Below, piece after piece: positions 24,726 to 32,840 of a DNA stretch of 64,000 nt. This stretch comes from Herbidospora mongoliensis (GTDB lineage: Bacteria; Actinomycetota; Actinomycetes; Streptosporangiales; Streptosporangiaceae): the NCBI RefSeq assembly GCF_001570545.1, contig NZ_BBXD01000018.1, positions 201,782 to 265,781 on the forward strand, given 5' to 3'. The translations under genes and the position numbers were made by a program. The notes beneath the pieces were generated by a model, which was not told the origin of the DNA, did no database searches, and was given only the letters and a program-made list of their open reading frames with translations. The number at the start of each line of letters is the position of its first letter. Position 1 is the first letter of the stretch.

Positions 24726-25862
24726 TCATGCGATCTCCTCCAGGTCGAGGAGCGGGGCGAACGGGTCGTCGTAACGGGCCCACGCGGACGAGCCCGCCAC
24801 GGTCTCGTCCGGGGTCAGCAGACAGGAGTCGAGCAGGCCGTGGATGCGGTCGCGGTCCAGGTCGGGCCCAATGAAGACCAGGTGCTGCACACGGTCGCCG
24901 AGGGGGTCGGTCCAGTCGAGGGCGGCGGCGGCCCGGCGGGCGGGGGAGACCAGATCCCAGGCGGCCTCGGGCAGCGAGGCCAGCCACGGGCCCGCGTCCT
25001 CGACCGCCATCCCGCCCGCCACGGCGTCCCAGCCGAGCAGCCGTTCGTGCCGGCTGGCCAGCCAGAACCGGCCGCGTGACCGGACCGACTCGGTGACCAG
25101 GTCGTCGATGGCCTCGAACAGGCGGGCGGGGTGCAGCGGGCGCAGCCGGTGCCAGACGACGGTGGTGATCTCACCGTCCCGCGCGTCACAGGGGAGCACG
25201 GCGGTGGCGGGGTCGACGCGTTCGGCCAGCACCTCGGTGCGGAGCGCGGGCCCGGTCACGTAGGGCGGTTCGGCGGCGAAGACCGGGGTGGCGGGCGCGA
25301 GGTGGGCCAGCAGGGCGCGGGAGAGTTCGTGGTCCTCCTCGTCGCCGCCATGCAGGACCAGGGCGGTGGCGTACTCCACCTGCCGGGCCAGCACCTCGGC
25401 CAGGTATCGCCGGTCGCCGCTCGCGCCCTGACCCGTCTCCGACAGGCGCTCGCCCCTGGCGATGTCCACCGGCAGATGCTCGGTGTGCAGCGCGGTCGCC
25501 ACGCACGTCAGGCGCAGGACCTCGGAGGCCTCCTCGGTGTCGAGCGCCTCGGCCACCGTCCGGGGTTCGACCGAATCCCACAGGTCCACGATCAGCAGCG
25601 ACGCGTTTCCGGCACGCCGGATCAGCTCCGGCAGCAGGTCCTCCCTGACCGTGCAGGTGACGCATCCGTGCGCCAGCAGCACTTCGGCCGAGTCCAGCAC
25701 GCCGGAGACGTCTCGCACGGTGCGCTCGACCCGGCCGGAGGAGACCTCGCGCAGGTCGTGGTGGACGGCCACCGCACCGGGGTGGGCGGCCAGGAGCCGG
25801 TGGACGGTGGCGGTGCGGGCCGTGGGATGCAGGCCGGCGACCAGGACGACGGGGGTGGTCAT
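24726..25862 (-). CDS. mrf: Mrf-like COG0523 protein of the zinc-starvation response
   Basis: 378 residues from ATG at 25862, GAGAGG seven bases upstream. It belongs to the CobW/COG0523 fold but departs from the canonical GTPases: the P-loop region is VVLVAGLHPTARTA with no GK(S/T), and the metal motif is HGCVTCTV (Cys67, Cys70: CxxC rather than CxCC). Both features match the mycobacterial ribosome-hibernation recruitment factor Mrf as I remember it, which is likewise divergent from a zinc-free L28 gene. It probably brings a hibernation factor to ribosomes remodelled with zinc-free proteins. It shares a Zur-box-bearing control region with the ribosomal protein cluster. A metallochaperone role is the alternative. 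Confidence 0.82.
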   Translation of the reverse strand: MTTPVVLVAGLHPTARTATVHRLLAAHPGAVAVHHDLREVSSGRVERTVRDVSGVLDSAEVLLAHGCVTCTVREDLLPELIRRAGNASLLIVDLWDSVEPRTVAEALDTEEASEVLRLTCVATALHTEHLPVDIARGERLSETGQGASGDRRYLAEVLARQVEYATALVLHGGDEEDHELSRALLAHLAPATPVFAAEPPYVTGPALRTEVLAERVDPATAVLPCDARDGEITTVVWHRLRPLHPARLFEAIDDLVTESVRSRGRFWLASRHERLLGWDAVAGGMAVEDAGPWLASLPEAAWDLVSPARRAAAALDWTDPLGDRVQHLVFIGPDLDRDRIHGLLDSCLLTPDETVAGSSAWARYDDPFAPLLDLEEIA

Positions 25863-25884
25863 GGCTGACCTCTCGAGTAGCGAA

Positions 25885-25905
25885 TGAAAACAATTATCAT
25901 TATCA
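25885..25905. promoter_or_regulatory. Candidate Zur box
   Basis: TGAAAACAATTATCA (25885-25899) is an imperfect TGA-N9-TCA palindrome, extended by TTATCA to 25905, in a sharply A/T-rich patch between two zinc-response transcription units. Its form matches actinobacterial Zur boxes. Zur with zinc would repress both sides. Confidence 0.75.
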
Positions 25906-25938
25906 TCGCACCATCGGTCTTCAGGAAAGGACTCGGCC

Positions 25939-26103
25939 TTGGCCAGAAACGAACTGCGTCCAGTGATCAAACTCCGCTCCACGGCGGGAACCGGCTACAC
26001 CTACGTGACCAGGAAGAACCGCCGCAACGACCCCGACAGGCTCACCCTCAGCAAGTACGACCCCATCGCCCGCAGGCACGTCGAGTTCCGGGAGGACCGA
26101 TGA
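25939..26103 (+). CDS. rpmG: Zinc-free ribosomal protein L33
   Basis: 54 residues from TTG at 25939, with GAAAGGA seven bases upstream. [20 protein letters not shown] through [15 protein letters not shown] is a full-length bacterial L33. It has no cysteine at all, whereas zinc-binding L33 carries two CxxC pairs. It is the first gene of the four-gene alternative ribosomal protein operon and should replace the zinc form in the 50S subunit when zinc is scarce. Its stop overlaps the next start (ATGA). Confidence 0.95.
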   Translation: MARNELRPVIKLRSTAGTGYTYVTRKNRRNDPDRLTLSKYDPIARRHVEFREDR

Positions 26104-26336
26104 GCGCCCACTGCCAGCTCACGGGCGTGCAACCGGTCTTCGGCAACAACGTCTCCCACTCCCACCGGCGCACCCGCCGCCGGTGGAACCCCAACGTCCA
26201 GCACCGCCGCTACTGGCTTCCCAGCGAGAACCGGCACGTCCGGCTCACCCTCAGCACCCGCGCGATCAAGACCGTGGACAAGATCGGGGTCGAGGCGGCC
26301 GTGGCGCGCGTCCGCGCCAGAGGAGAGAAGGTCTGA
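26100..26336 (+). CDS. rpmB: Zinc-free ribosomal protein L28
   Basis: 78 residues from ATG at 26100, inside the end of rpm[21 protein letters not shown], then [18 protein letters not shown], is L28. The N-terminal CxxC of the zinc form is reduced to a single Cys5 followed by QLTG, so zinc cannot be held. 50S subunit component. Coupled to rpmG by a 4-base overlap and to rpsN by a 1-base overlap (TGATG). Confidence 0.95.
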   Translation: MSAHCQLTGVQPVFGNNVSHSHRRTRRRWNPNVQHRRYWLPSENRHVRLTLSTRAIKTVDKIGVEAAVARVRARGEKV

Positions 26337-26635
26337 TGGCCAAGAAGAGCAAGATCGCCGCCAACGAACGCCGCCGGGCCGTCGTCGCCCGGTACGCCGC
26401 CCGCCGGGCCGAACTGAAGGAGCTCATCCGCACCGGCTCCGCCGACGAGCAGGTGTCGGCCATACGAGAGCTGGCCCGCCAGCCCCGTGACGCCAGCGCC
26501 ACCCGGGTCCGCAACCGCGACTCGGTCGACGGACGCCCGCGCGGCCACCTGACCAAGTTCGGCCTCTCCCGGATCCGGTTCCGCGAGATGGCCCACCGGG
26601 GCGAACTCCCGGGCGTCACGAAGGCGAGCTGGTAG
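26336..26635 (+). CDS. rpsN: Zinc-free ribosomal protein S14
   Basis: 99 residues from ATG at 26336. [38 protein letters not shown] and [20 protein letters not shown] mark the long, cysteine-free S14 type of the 30S head, in contrast to the short zinc-binding 61-residue S14 usual in actinomycete main ribosomal operons. It is the third gene of the zinc-starvation operon. The next gene begins 2 bases after its stop. Confidence 0.95.
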   Translation: MAKKSKIAANERRRAVVARYAARRAELKELIRTGSADEQVSAIRELARQPRDASATRVRNRDSVDGRPRGHLTKFGLSRIRFREMAHRGELPGVTKASW

Positions 26636-26637
26636 CG

Positions 26638-26796
26638 GTGGCCGTACCGAAAAGGAAGACCTCCCGCAGCAACACCCGGCACCGCCGCGCCCAGTGGAAG
26701 GCCGTCGCCCCCGACCTGGTGCCCATCGTGGTCGAGGGACGTCGGCTGCTGGTGCCGCGCCGGTTGATCGCCGCCTACCGGCGCGGCCTTCTCTGA
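26638..26796 (+). CDS. rpmF: Zinc-free ribosomal protein L32
   Basis: 52 residues from GTG at 26638. [20 protein letters not shown] is the L32 N-terminus. The two cysteine pairs of zinc-binding L32 are absent ([20 protein letters not shown] instead). It has L32 rather than the S18 found in the mycobacterial alternative operon. It is last in the operon and followed at once by a terminator hairpin. Confidence 0.93.
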   Translation: MAVPKRKTSRSNTRHRRAQWKAVAPDLVPIVVEGRRLLVPRRLIAAYRRGLL

Positions 26797-26810
26797 GACG
26801 GTCCTGACGG

Positions 26811-26840
26811 GATGGGCCGGTCCGCCGGGACCGGCCCATC
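26811..26840. terminator. Bidirectional terminator
   Basis: GATGGGCCGGTCC (26811-26823), loop GCCG, GGACCGGCCCATC (26828-26840): a perfect 13-bp stem between convergent rpmF and the haem peroxidase gene. Its right arm overlaps the peroxidase stop codon. Confidence 0.85.
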
Positions 26841-28446
26841 AGCAGCGGAAGGCGCAGTGCACGGACTCGGGGGAGGTGGAGTTGCGGGCGACGATCTGCT
26901 GCAGGGACTGCGTCTTCTCGATGACGTCCAGGCCGGTGCGGGTGAAGGTGGCCTCGTTGTAGACGTCGCGGGCGAGAAGGGGATTGGTCAGGGCCTGGGT
27001 GAAGGCGTCGTAGGCGACCATGGTCGTCATCAGCCGGCCCATCATCTCGTCGCGGGAGTAGTCCTCGGCGAAGATGCCCACGTACCACTCGAGCTTGTCG
27101 ATGTCGTCGTAGAGCTTCTCCAGACGTTCCCGCAGTTCGGCGTCCTGCGTCAGCCGGCCGAAGTCCTTGAGCCGCCCGAGGCCGAAGTTCTCGCGATAGT
27201 CGTTGTACGAGGCGAGTCGCGCCTTGCGCGACAGGGCGATCGTCCGTTCCTGCACCGAGGGACGCTCGGGGTGGGCGGGATCGCGGTCGACCAGGAAGCC
27301 GGGCGTGTTCATGAGGCCAATCCGGCCTGCGCGTTCTCCGGAGCACTGGGAGACCAGTGACTCGATCCCGCGCGCCAGCACGAGCGGGTTGTTGTTGCGG
27401 AAGTCGGTCGAATCCAGCCGGTCCGGGCCGGAGCCGATGGTGCTGGGCACGAGCGAATGCCACCGGTAGAGCAGGTTGAACTCGATCGAGATCCAGTTGG
27501 AGCGGTTCCAGCGCTTCCCGTCGGCGATGAACGGGACGGTCTCCAGCGGGAAGTCGTACGGGCTGATGTGCCTGATGTACTCCTCGACCACCAGCTTGAG
27601 CAGCAGGACGATCATGATGTTGCGGGTGGTCTCGAACAGGCGGGCGTCGGCCCCCTCCGGCCGCTCGGCCCATTCCGGATGCGCCTGCTTGAGCAGGCCC
27701 GCGATCCGGTTGTGCTCGCGCAGGAAGACGACGTTCATGATGGTGTTGCCGATGGTGGAGTTGCCGTGCTCCAGCCCGACGGCGAAGAACGTGTCCTTCT
27801 GCTTCTCGGGTGCGTCCTCCAGGAGCCTGCTGACGATGAACTCCGAGTCGTGGAGCCCTTCGAACTCCGGCTTGAACACCGGCGGCTCCCCTGAGGAGCG
27901 CGGCCTGAAGAGGAATTCGGGGTACTCCTCGCCGTCGATCAGCTGGCTTTTCAGCCGTCCGTCCCGGTGGGCGCGCAGCAGGTGCGTCTTCTCCTCGGTG
28001 AGGCCGTAGATCTGGCAGAGGTCGATCTCCTGGGTGGAGGTGTTCCTGCGGAAGTCGTCCCTGCTGGTCCGCAGGAAGCTGTCGGTGAACCACTGCGCGA
28101 AGAACATGAACATGACGCTGGTGTCGGTGGACTCGATCGCCAGGTCCTGTCCCCGCACGTCCTTGCGGCGCCGGAACAGGTCGTTGACGCTCTCCTCGCT
28201 CGGCAGGTCTCCCGGTGACGACAGGTTCGGGGGCAGGTGGCGTCCGCTGAACGTCCGGTCGGTCAGGCTCTTCCAGGTGGTGTAGTCGTCGGCCATCGAC
28301 AGAGCGCGCGGCCGCGGCGAGGTCGAGCGCGCCAGGGTATCGATCACGACGGTGCTCACCACTCTGCGGACCAGCGGGACCCGTCCGACGATGTTCAGAA
28401 ACCGGGGCAGTTCCCGGGCGATCGACTGCGGCACAGTGAAGAACAT
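26839..28446 (-). CDS. Cyclooxygenase-like haem peroxidase
   Basis: 535 residues from ATG at 28446 (MFFTVPQSIARELPRFLNIV). An upstream in-frame GTG at 28479 is possible. The chain follows the prostaglandin H synthase/animal haem peroxidase fold: MFFAQWFTDSFLRT, EIDLCQIYGLTEEKTHLLRA, DGRLKSQLIDGEEYPEFLF, then EFNLLYRWHSLVPST. The proximal haem ligand is His330, and Tyr327 stands where cyclooxygenase has its radical Tyr385. On the distal side Gln118 is kept, but the distal His is replaced by Asp122. That suggests a fatty-acid dioxygenase with altered peroxide chemistry rather than a classical peroxidase. No EGF or signal peptide is seen. It converges on rpmF. Confidence 0.88.
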   Translation of the reverse strand: MFFTVPQSIARELPRFLNIVGRVPLVRRVVSTVVIDTLARSTSPRPRALSMADDYTTWKSLTDRTFSGRHLPPNLSSPGDLPSEESVNDLFRRRKDVRGQDLAIESTDTSVMFMFFAQWFTDSFLRTSRDDFRRNTSTQEIDLCQIYGLTEEKTHLLRAHRDGRLKSQLIDGEEYPEFLFRPRSSGEPPVFKPEFEGLHDSEFIVSRLLEDAPEKQKDTFFAVGLEHGNSTIGNTIMNVVFLREHNRIAGLLKQAHPEWAERPEGADARLFETTRNIMIVLLLKLVVEEYIRHISPYDFPLETVPFIADGKRWNRSNWISIEFNLLYRWHSLVPSTIGSGPDRLDSTDFRNNNPLVLARGIESLVSQCSGERAGRIGLMNTPGFLVDRDPAHPERPSVQERTIALSRKARLASYNDYRENFGLGRLKDFGRLTQDAELRERLEKLYDDIDKLEWYVGIFAEDYSRDEMMGRLMTTMVAYDAFTQALTNPLLARDVYNEATFTRTGLDVIEKTQSLQQIVARNSTSPESVHCAFRC

Positions 28447-28583
28447 CGTGCTCTCGTACCCGGACCGGCCCACCGCCACGCCTCTGACCAGGGAAAACAG
28501 ACGGAGAGTAGGGGCCTACTCACGCGCGGCCCCACCGTCCGGGCTCACCATCCCCTTCTAGAGCAGAACCTCAGGAGGGGACG

Positions 28584-31500
28584 ATGCGCACCCGAAGATC
28601 ACTGGCCGTCACGGCCGCCGCCGCACTGCTGCTGTCACTACTGTCGGCGCTTCCCGCGTGGGCGGCGGCGCCCGCATTCTCACTGACTTTCACGATCGAC
28701 TACCTCAAGGAGATCGAGAGCCCCGACGGGACCGGCGACTACTTCCCGCGCGTCCGGATCGCCGACGGACCGCTGGTGCAGGGGCCGAGGATCGAGGACG
28801 ACGAGTTCAGCCCGCTGGGCCTGCCGGAGTCGCCCGACGGATGGACGTTCACCAAGGGCGACCTGCCGGGCGACGTGCCGACCGTGCCGATCACGGTCAC
28901 GCTGTGGGACTACGACAGCGGGCTCAACAGCAACGACGACCGCATGGACATCAGCCCCGTCGACCAGGACGTGGAACTGAACCTGGTCTACGACGTGCGG
29001 TCGGGCACCCTCTCCGGCGACCAGCTCCCGGCCGCCGCCCCGTGCGTCAGCTCCTCCGGGGTCGAGCAGGGCCAGTACTGCGTCCAGGGCGACGGCGACC
29101 ACGGGTTCCCGAGGAACAACGACGGCCGCATCACCCGGATCGGCATCAGCGTCAAGACGACCCTGCCGGACACCGACGGCGACGGCATCCCCGACATCAT
29201 CGAACTCTCCGGCATCAGGAACGCCGCCGGAGCCGTCATCGTCAGCGGCTCCGACCCCTGCCGCAAGACCCTCATCCTGCAACTCGACTGGATGAGCGAC
29301 GCCCGCCACAGCCACCAGCCCAAGGGCGACGCCATCACCCTGGTGCGCGACGCCTACGAGGACGCCCCGGTCCCGCCCGTGGCCACCTGCCCCTACCCGG
29401 GCCCCCGCCAGGACGGCATCGAGTTCATCCACGTCGCCGGCACCGGGGTGGCCGAACAGAACTTCCTGGGCCTGGACAGCGCCGGCTACCGCAACTTCCG
29501 CACCGCCAACTTCCCGGCCGCGCTGGCCCCCTACGCCCACTATGGGATCTTCGCCCACGACCTGACCTTCACCGGAGGCGGCACCAATCCCGGCGTCTCC
29601 GGTCAGTGCTGCGAGCCGAACCGGGACAACAACAAGGACATCATCGTCTCCCTCGGCTCCTGGCGGACCATGTGCGTGGCCGACTTCGGCGTCGACTACG
29701 GCGGCGACGGCATGCTGCAGACCGTCCGCAACGGGGACGACGTCGTCATCGGCAACCAGATCCACGTCGGCAACGACCGAACGTGCGACACGACCAGCTC
29801 AGACGCCACCGACCGTCAGGTGCTGACCCCAGGCACCGGAGCCGGCGACGCCGAGGTGGGCACCGCGGAAGACCAGGCCGGGACGATCATTCACGAGCTG
29901 GGCCACGCCCTGAACCTGCGGCACGGTGGCGACACGGACGTCCAGTGGAAGCCCAACTACGTGAGCGTCATGAACTACTTCTTCCAGACCGGCATCCCGA
30001 ACAGCCCGCCCCCGCTGCTGGTCAACGAGTTGCGAGACTGGAAGAAGGGCGCGGTGCGCTTCAGCTACTCGCCCGGCGGCCTCCCACGGCTGGTGGAGAC
30101 CGCGCTGAACGAGAACACCGGCATCAGCGACGGCAACGACTTCACCTTCTGGTGGACCGACAACCTGGCCAATCCGGGGAGCGGCTTCCGTCCGCTGCGC
30201 TCGGACCGCGGCAACGGCCCGCTCAACTGGAACGACACCGTCAACCCGGCCACCGGCGCCGCGATGATCGAGGCCGGCACGGTCAACGTGAACATCAACG
30301 CCGACGCGGACACCGTCCTGGACGACCACAACGACTGGACCGCCCTGCGCTACCGGGCCGTCGCGTCGGCGGACGCCAAGACGGGCGCGTGCAGCGGCTA
30401 CCTCACCTCGGTCTGTGCGGGAGCCGGCGGGGAACTCGCCTTCGCCACCGTGGTCCGGCAGGAGATCGGGTTCTTCAACCAGTACGACCCCGACGTCGCG
30501 CTGGCCAAGACCGTGGACAAGGCCGACGCCGAACCAGGCGAAGAACTGAAGTATCAGGTGAAGCTCGACAACGTCGGCACCGGCGGCGCCCACCAGATCA
30601 GGATCACCGACACCCCGCCCACCGGCGCCCCCATCATCCGCGACCTCCCCTACCTGGCCAACGGCAAGAACGCCACGGAGACCATCGCCTACACCGTCCC
30701 CTGCGACACCGCCGACGCGACGGTGCTCACCAACCGGGCGACCGTGACCGCCAAGGACAGCGCAGGGGGAGCCGAGGCCAACACGGCCAACAACAGTGGA
30801 ACCGCCACGACCACTGTCCACGCCCCCAGACTCACCCTGACCAGGACCGCCCCCGCCACCGTCAAGGCAGGGGAGGCGCTGAAAGTCACCCTGAAGACGT
30901 CCAACACCGGCAGTGCAACCGCGCTGGAAACGGTCGTCACCGACAAGCTGCCCAAGGAGGTCTACTACAGCCAGGCCCTCGACCAAGGCGCCGGTCCGAA
31001 GCCGACGACGGTCACCCGTAACCCCGACGGCACCACCACCCTGACCTGGACCCTCGGCTCCCTGACTGCCGCCCAGAACAAGACCGTCGAGTACACCGCC
31101 CGCCCCAGCCTGCTCTTCACCGCGGGCGCGACCCTGACCGGCAACGCGAGCGCGGCGTACAAGAACACCAAGGGCTGCGTGTACGACCCCGCCAGCGCCA
31201 CCTCCGCCACCGGCATCACCGAAGCCGCCCCCAGCCGCGACCCGCGCCCGACCCTCATCTGGACGCTGTTCGACAATGCCCGCGACGCCGAACTCCTGGC
31301 CCGCATCCAGGCGACCGACCAGCGCTACGACGCCAACGGCGACGGCAGGCTGTCCGACCACGAGGCCCTGGGCACGCTCACCGCGATCGGCCTCCAGCCC
31401 AAGCCGCTGAAGACCAAACTCCTGACCACCCTGCTCAACCTGAGCGACCGGAGGATCAACGCCTCGACCCGCATCCAGTCCCTGGTGACCCACAAACTCA

Positions 31501-31640
31501 ACCTGACGACGGTGGGCGGCGCCGTCCGCCACTCCTTCGCCACCCTCGAACTCCCGGCCAACCTGCAGAACACGATCCGCTACCTGGACACCTCACTTCT
31601 GCTGGACGAGATCAACACGGGCCTGAGCGAGCGCTACTAG
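28584..31640 (+). CDS. Secreted metzincin metalloprotease with DUF11 domains and calcium loops
   Basis: 1018 residues from ATG at 28584, AGGAGGGG upstream. The signal peptide ends at AWAAA. The catalytic zinc motif is HELGHALNLRH (His437, Glu438, His441, His447) followed by the Met-turn SVMNY with Met463, which is the metzincin signature. A thrombospondin-3-type calcium loop DTDGDGIPD lies near residue 200. Two DUF11 domains (about 640-855) begin ALAKTVDKADAEPGEELKY. Near residue 916, YDANGDGRLSDHEAL is an EF-hand/dockerin-like loop in a helical C-terminal region. It is probably a calcium-stabilised exported protease. It stands alone, with its own terminator. Confidence 0.88.
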   Translation: MRTRRSLAVTAAAALLLSLLSALPAWAAAPAFSLTFTIDYLKEIESPDGTGDYFPRVRIADGPLVQGPRIEDDEFSPLGLPESPDGWTFTKGDLPGDVPTVPITVTLWDYDSGLNSNDDRMDISPVDQDVELNLVYDVRSGTLSGDQLPAAAPCVSSSGVEQGQYCVQGDGDHGFPRNNDGRITRIGISVKTTLPDTDGDGIPDIIELSGIRNAAGAVIVSGSDPCRKTLILQLDWMSDARHSHQPKGDAITLVRDAYEDAPVPPVATCPYPGPRQDGIEFIHVAGTGVAEQNFLGLDSAGYRNFRTANFPAALAPYAHYGIFAHDLTFTGGGTNPGVSGQCCEPNRDNNKDIIVSLGSWRTMCVADFGVDYGGDGMLQTVRNGDDVVIGNQIHVGNDRTCDTTSSDATDRQVLTPGTGAGDAEVGTAEDQAGTIIHELGHALNLRHGGDTDVQWKPNYVSVMNYFFQTGIPNSPPPLLVNELRDWKKGAVRFSYSPGGLPRLVETALNENTGISDGNDFTFWWTDNLANPGSGFRPLRSDRGNGPLNWNDTVNPATGAAMIEAGTVNVNINADADTVLDDHNDWTALRYRAVASADAKTGACSGYLTSVCAGAGGELAFATVVRQEIGFFNQYDPDVALAKTVDKADAEPGEELKYQVKLDNVGTGGAHQIRITDTPPTGAPIIRDLPYLANGKNATETIAYTVPCDTADATVLTNRATVTAKDSAGGAEANTANNSGTATTTVHAPRLTLTRTAPATVKAGEALKVTLKTSNTGSATALETVVTDKLPKEVYYSQALDQGAGPKPTTVTRNPDGTTTLTWTLGSLTAAQNKTVEYTARPSLLFTAGATLTGNASAAYKNTKGCVYDPASATSATGITEAAPSRDPRPTLIWTLFDNARDAELLARIQATDQRYDANGDGRLSDHEALGTLTAIGLQPKPLKTKLLTTLLNLSDRRINASTRIQSLVTHKLNLTTVGGAVRHSFATLELPANLQNTIRYLDTSLLLDEINTGLSERY

Positions 31641-31664
31641 ATCCATTGATCCTCTTAAGATCAA

Positions 31665-31694
31665 AAGGGCTCCGGGGGGATTCCCGGAGCCCTT
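31665..31694. terminator. Bidirectional terminator
   Basis: AAGGGCTCCGGG (31665-31676), 6-base loop, CCCGGAGCCCTT (31683-31694). Read leftward, a TTTTGATC run follows, so it serves the aldo/keto reductase gene well. It also lies after the metzincin stop. Confidence 0.85.
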
Positions 31695-31708
31695 CCCGCG
31701 CCCGGAGG

Positions 31709-32737
31709 TCAGGCTGCTGAGCGCTCGGGCACCGGGCGGCGGCGCAGGTCCACGTCCGAGACGGCCGGCGGGGTGTAGGACACGTCGTTGGGCCCGGCGT
31801 CGGTGCCGGGCGGCGCGATCTCGTCGATCCGGTCGAGGATCTCGTCGTCCAGCGTGACGTCGGCGCCGGCGAGCAGGTCGTCGAGTTGCCGCATCGTGCG
31901 CGGCCCGATGATCGCCGAGGTCACGCCCGGGTGGGCGATCGCGAACGCCATCGCGAGGTGGGTCATCGACAGGCCCGCCTTCTCGGCGAGCGGGACGAGC
32001 TGTTCCACGACGTCGAGCTTGCGCTCGTCGCTGAAGTGGTGGGGCATGCCCCCGGACCGGTGGGTGTCGGCCTGCTGCCCCCTGCGGTATCGGCCGGTGA
32101 GCAGGCCCTGACCCAGCGGGCTCCACACCAGCGTGCCCATCCCATGACGCCGGCAGACCGGCAGCACCTCGCGTTCGATGCTCCGGTTGACGATCGAATA
32201 GGGCGGCTGCTCGGTCCGGAAGCGCTCCAGCCCCCGCCGTTCGGCGACCCACTGCGCCTCGACGATCTCCGAGGCGGGGAAGGACGAGGCGCCGATCGCG
32301 CGCACCTTGCCGCTGTGGATCAGGTCGGACAGGGCGGACAGCGTCTCCTCCACGTCGACCGTCGGGTCGGGGCGGTGGACCTGGTAGAGGTCGAGGTGGT
32401 CGGTCTGCAGGCGGCGCAGCGAGTTCTCGACCGCGGTGATGATCCAGCGCCGCGAATTCCCCCGCTGGTTCGGGTCGGCACCCATCGGGTAGTACGATTT
32501 GCTCGCGAGCACGACGTCGTCACGGCGCCCCTTGAGCGCCTTCCCGACGATCACCTCGGATTCGCCGCCGGAGTACACGTCGGCGGTGTCGACGACGTTG
32601 ATCCCCGCGTCCAGCGCCCGGTGGATGATCCGGATCGATTCGTCGTGATCGGTGTTGCCCATGGACCCGAACATCATGGCCCCCAGGCTGTACGGGCTGA
32701 CGTTCATTCCCGTGCGGCCCAGCGTGCGGTATTTCAT
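31709..32737 (-). CDS. Aldo/keto reductase
   Basis: 342 residues from ATG at 32737 with AGGGAG upstream (MKYRTLGRTGMNVSPYSLGA). TIM-barrel AKR of the YajO/Tas type: catalytic tetrad in VVDTADVYSGGESE (Asp, Tyr), VVLASKSYYP (Lys) and DLYQVHRPDP (His). The NADPH-binding segment is SAIIGPRTMRQLDDLL. Such enzymes reduce aldehydes and ketones in the cytoplasm, and the natural substrate is not evident. An AraC-type regulator read in the same direction lies 103 bases upstream (start codon at 32737, regulator stop at 32841) and may control it. Annotated start excludes an 11-residue N-terminal extension that lacks family similarity. Confidence 0.92.
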   Translation of the reverse strand: MKYRTLGRTGMNVSPYSLGAMMFGSMGNTDHDESIRIIHRALDAGINVVDTADVYSGGESEVIVGKALKGRRDDVVLASKSYYPMGADPNQRGNSRRWIITAVENSLRRLQTDHLDLYQVHRPDPTVDVEETLSALSDLIHSGKVRAIGASSFPASEIVEAQWVAERRGLERFRTEQPPYSIVNRSIEREVLPVCRRHGMGTLVWSPLGQGLLTGRYRRGQQADTHRSGGMPHHFSDERKLDVVEQLVPLAEKAGLSMTHLAMAFAIAHPGVTSAIIGPRTMRQLDDLLAGADVTLDDEILDRIDEIAPPGTDAGPNDVSYTPPAVSDVDLRRRPVPERSAA

Positions 32738-32840
32738 GGTTCTCCCTTGAATGCGGGCACGTTCCCGCACTTCAGGAAAGCAAGGGCCGCATGCGGGGGG
32801 CTACCAGGATCGTCTCGCGTGGTTGCACGATCCTCTTCGG

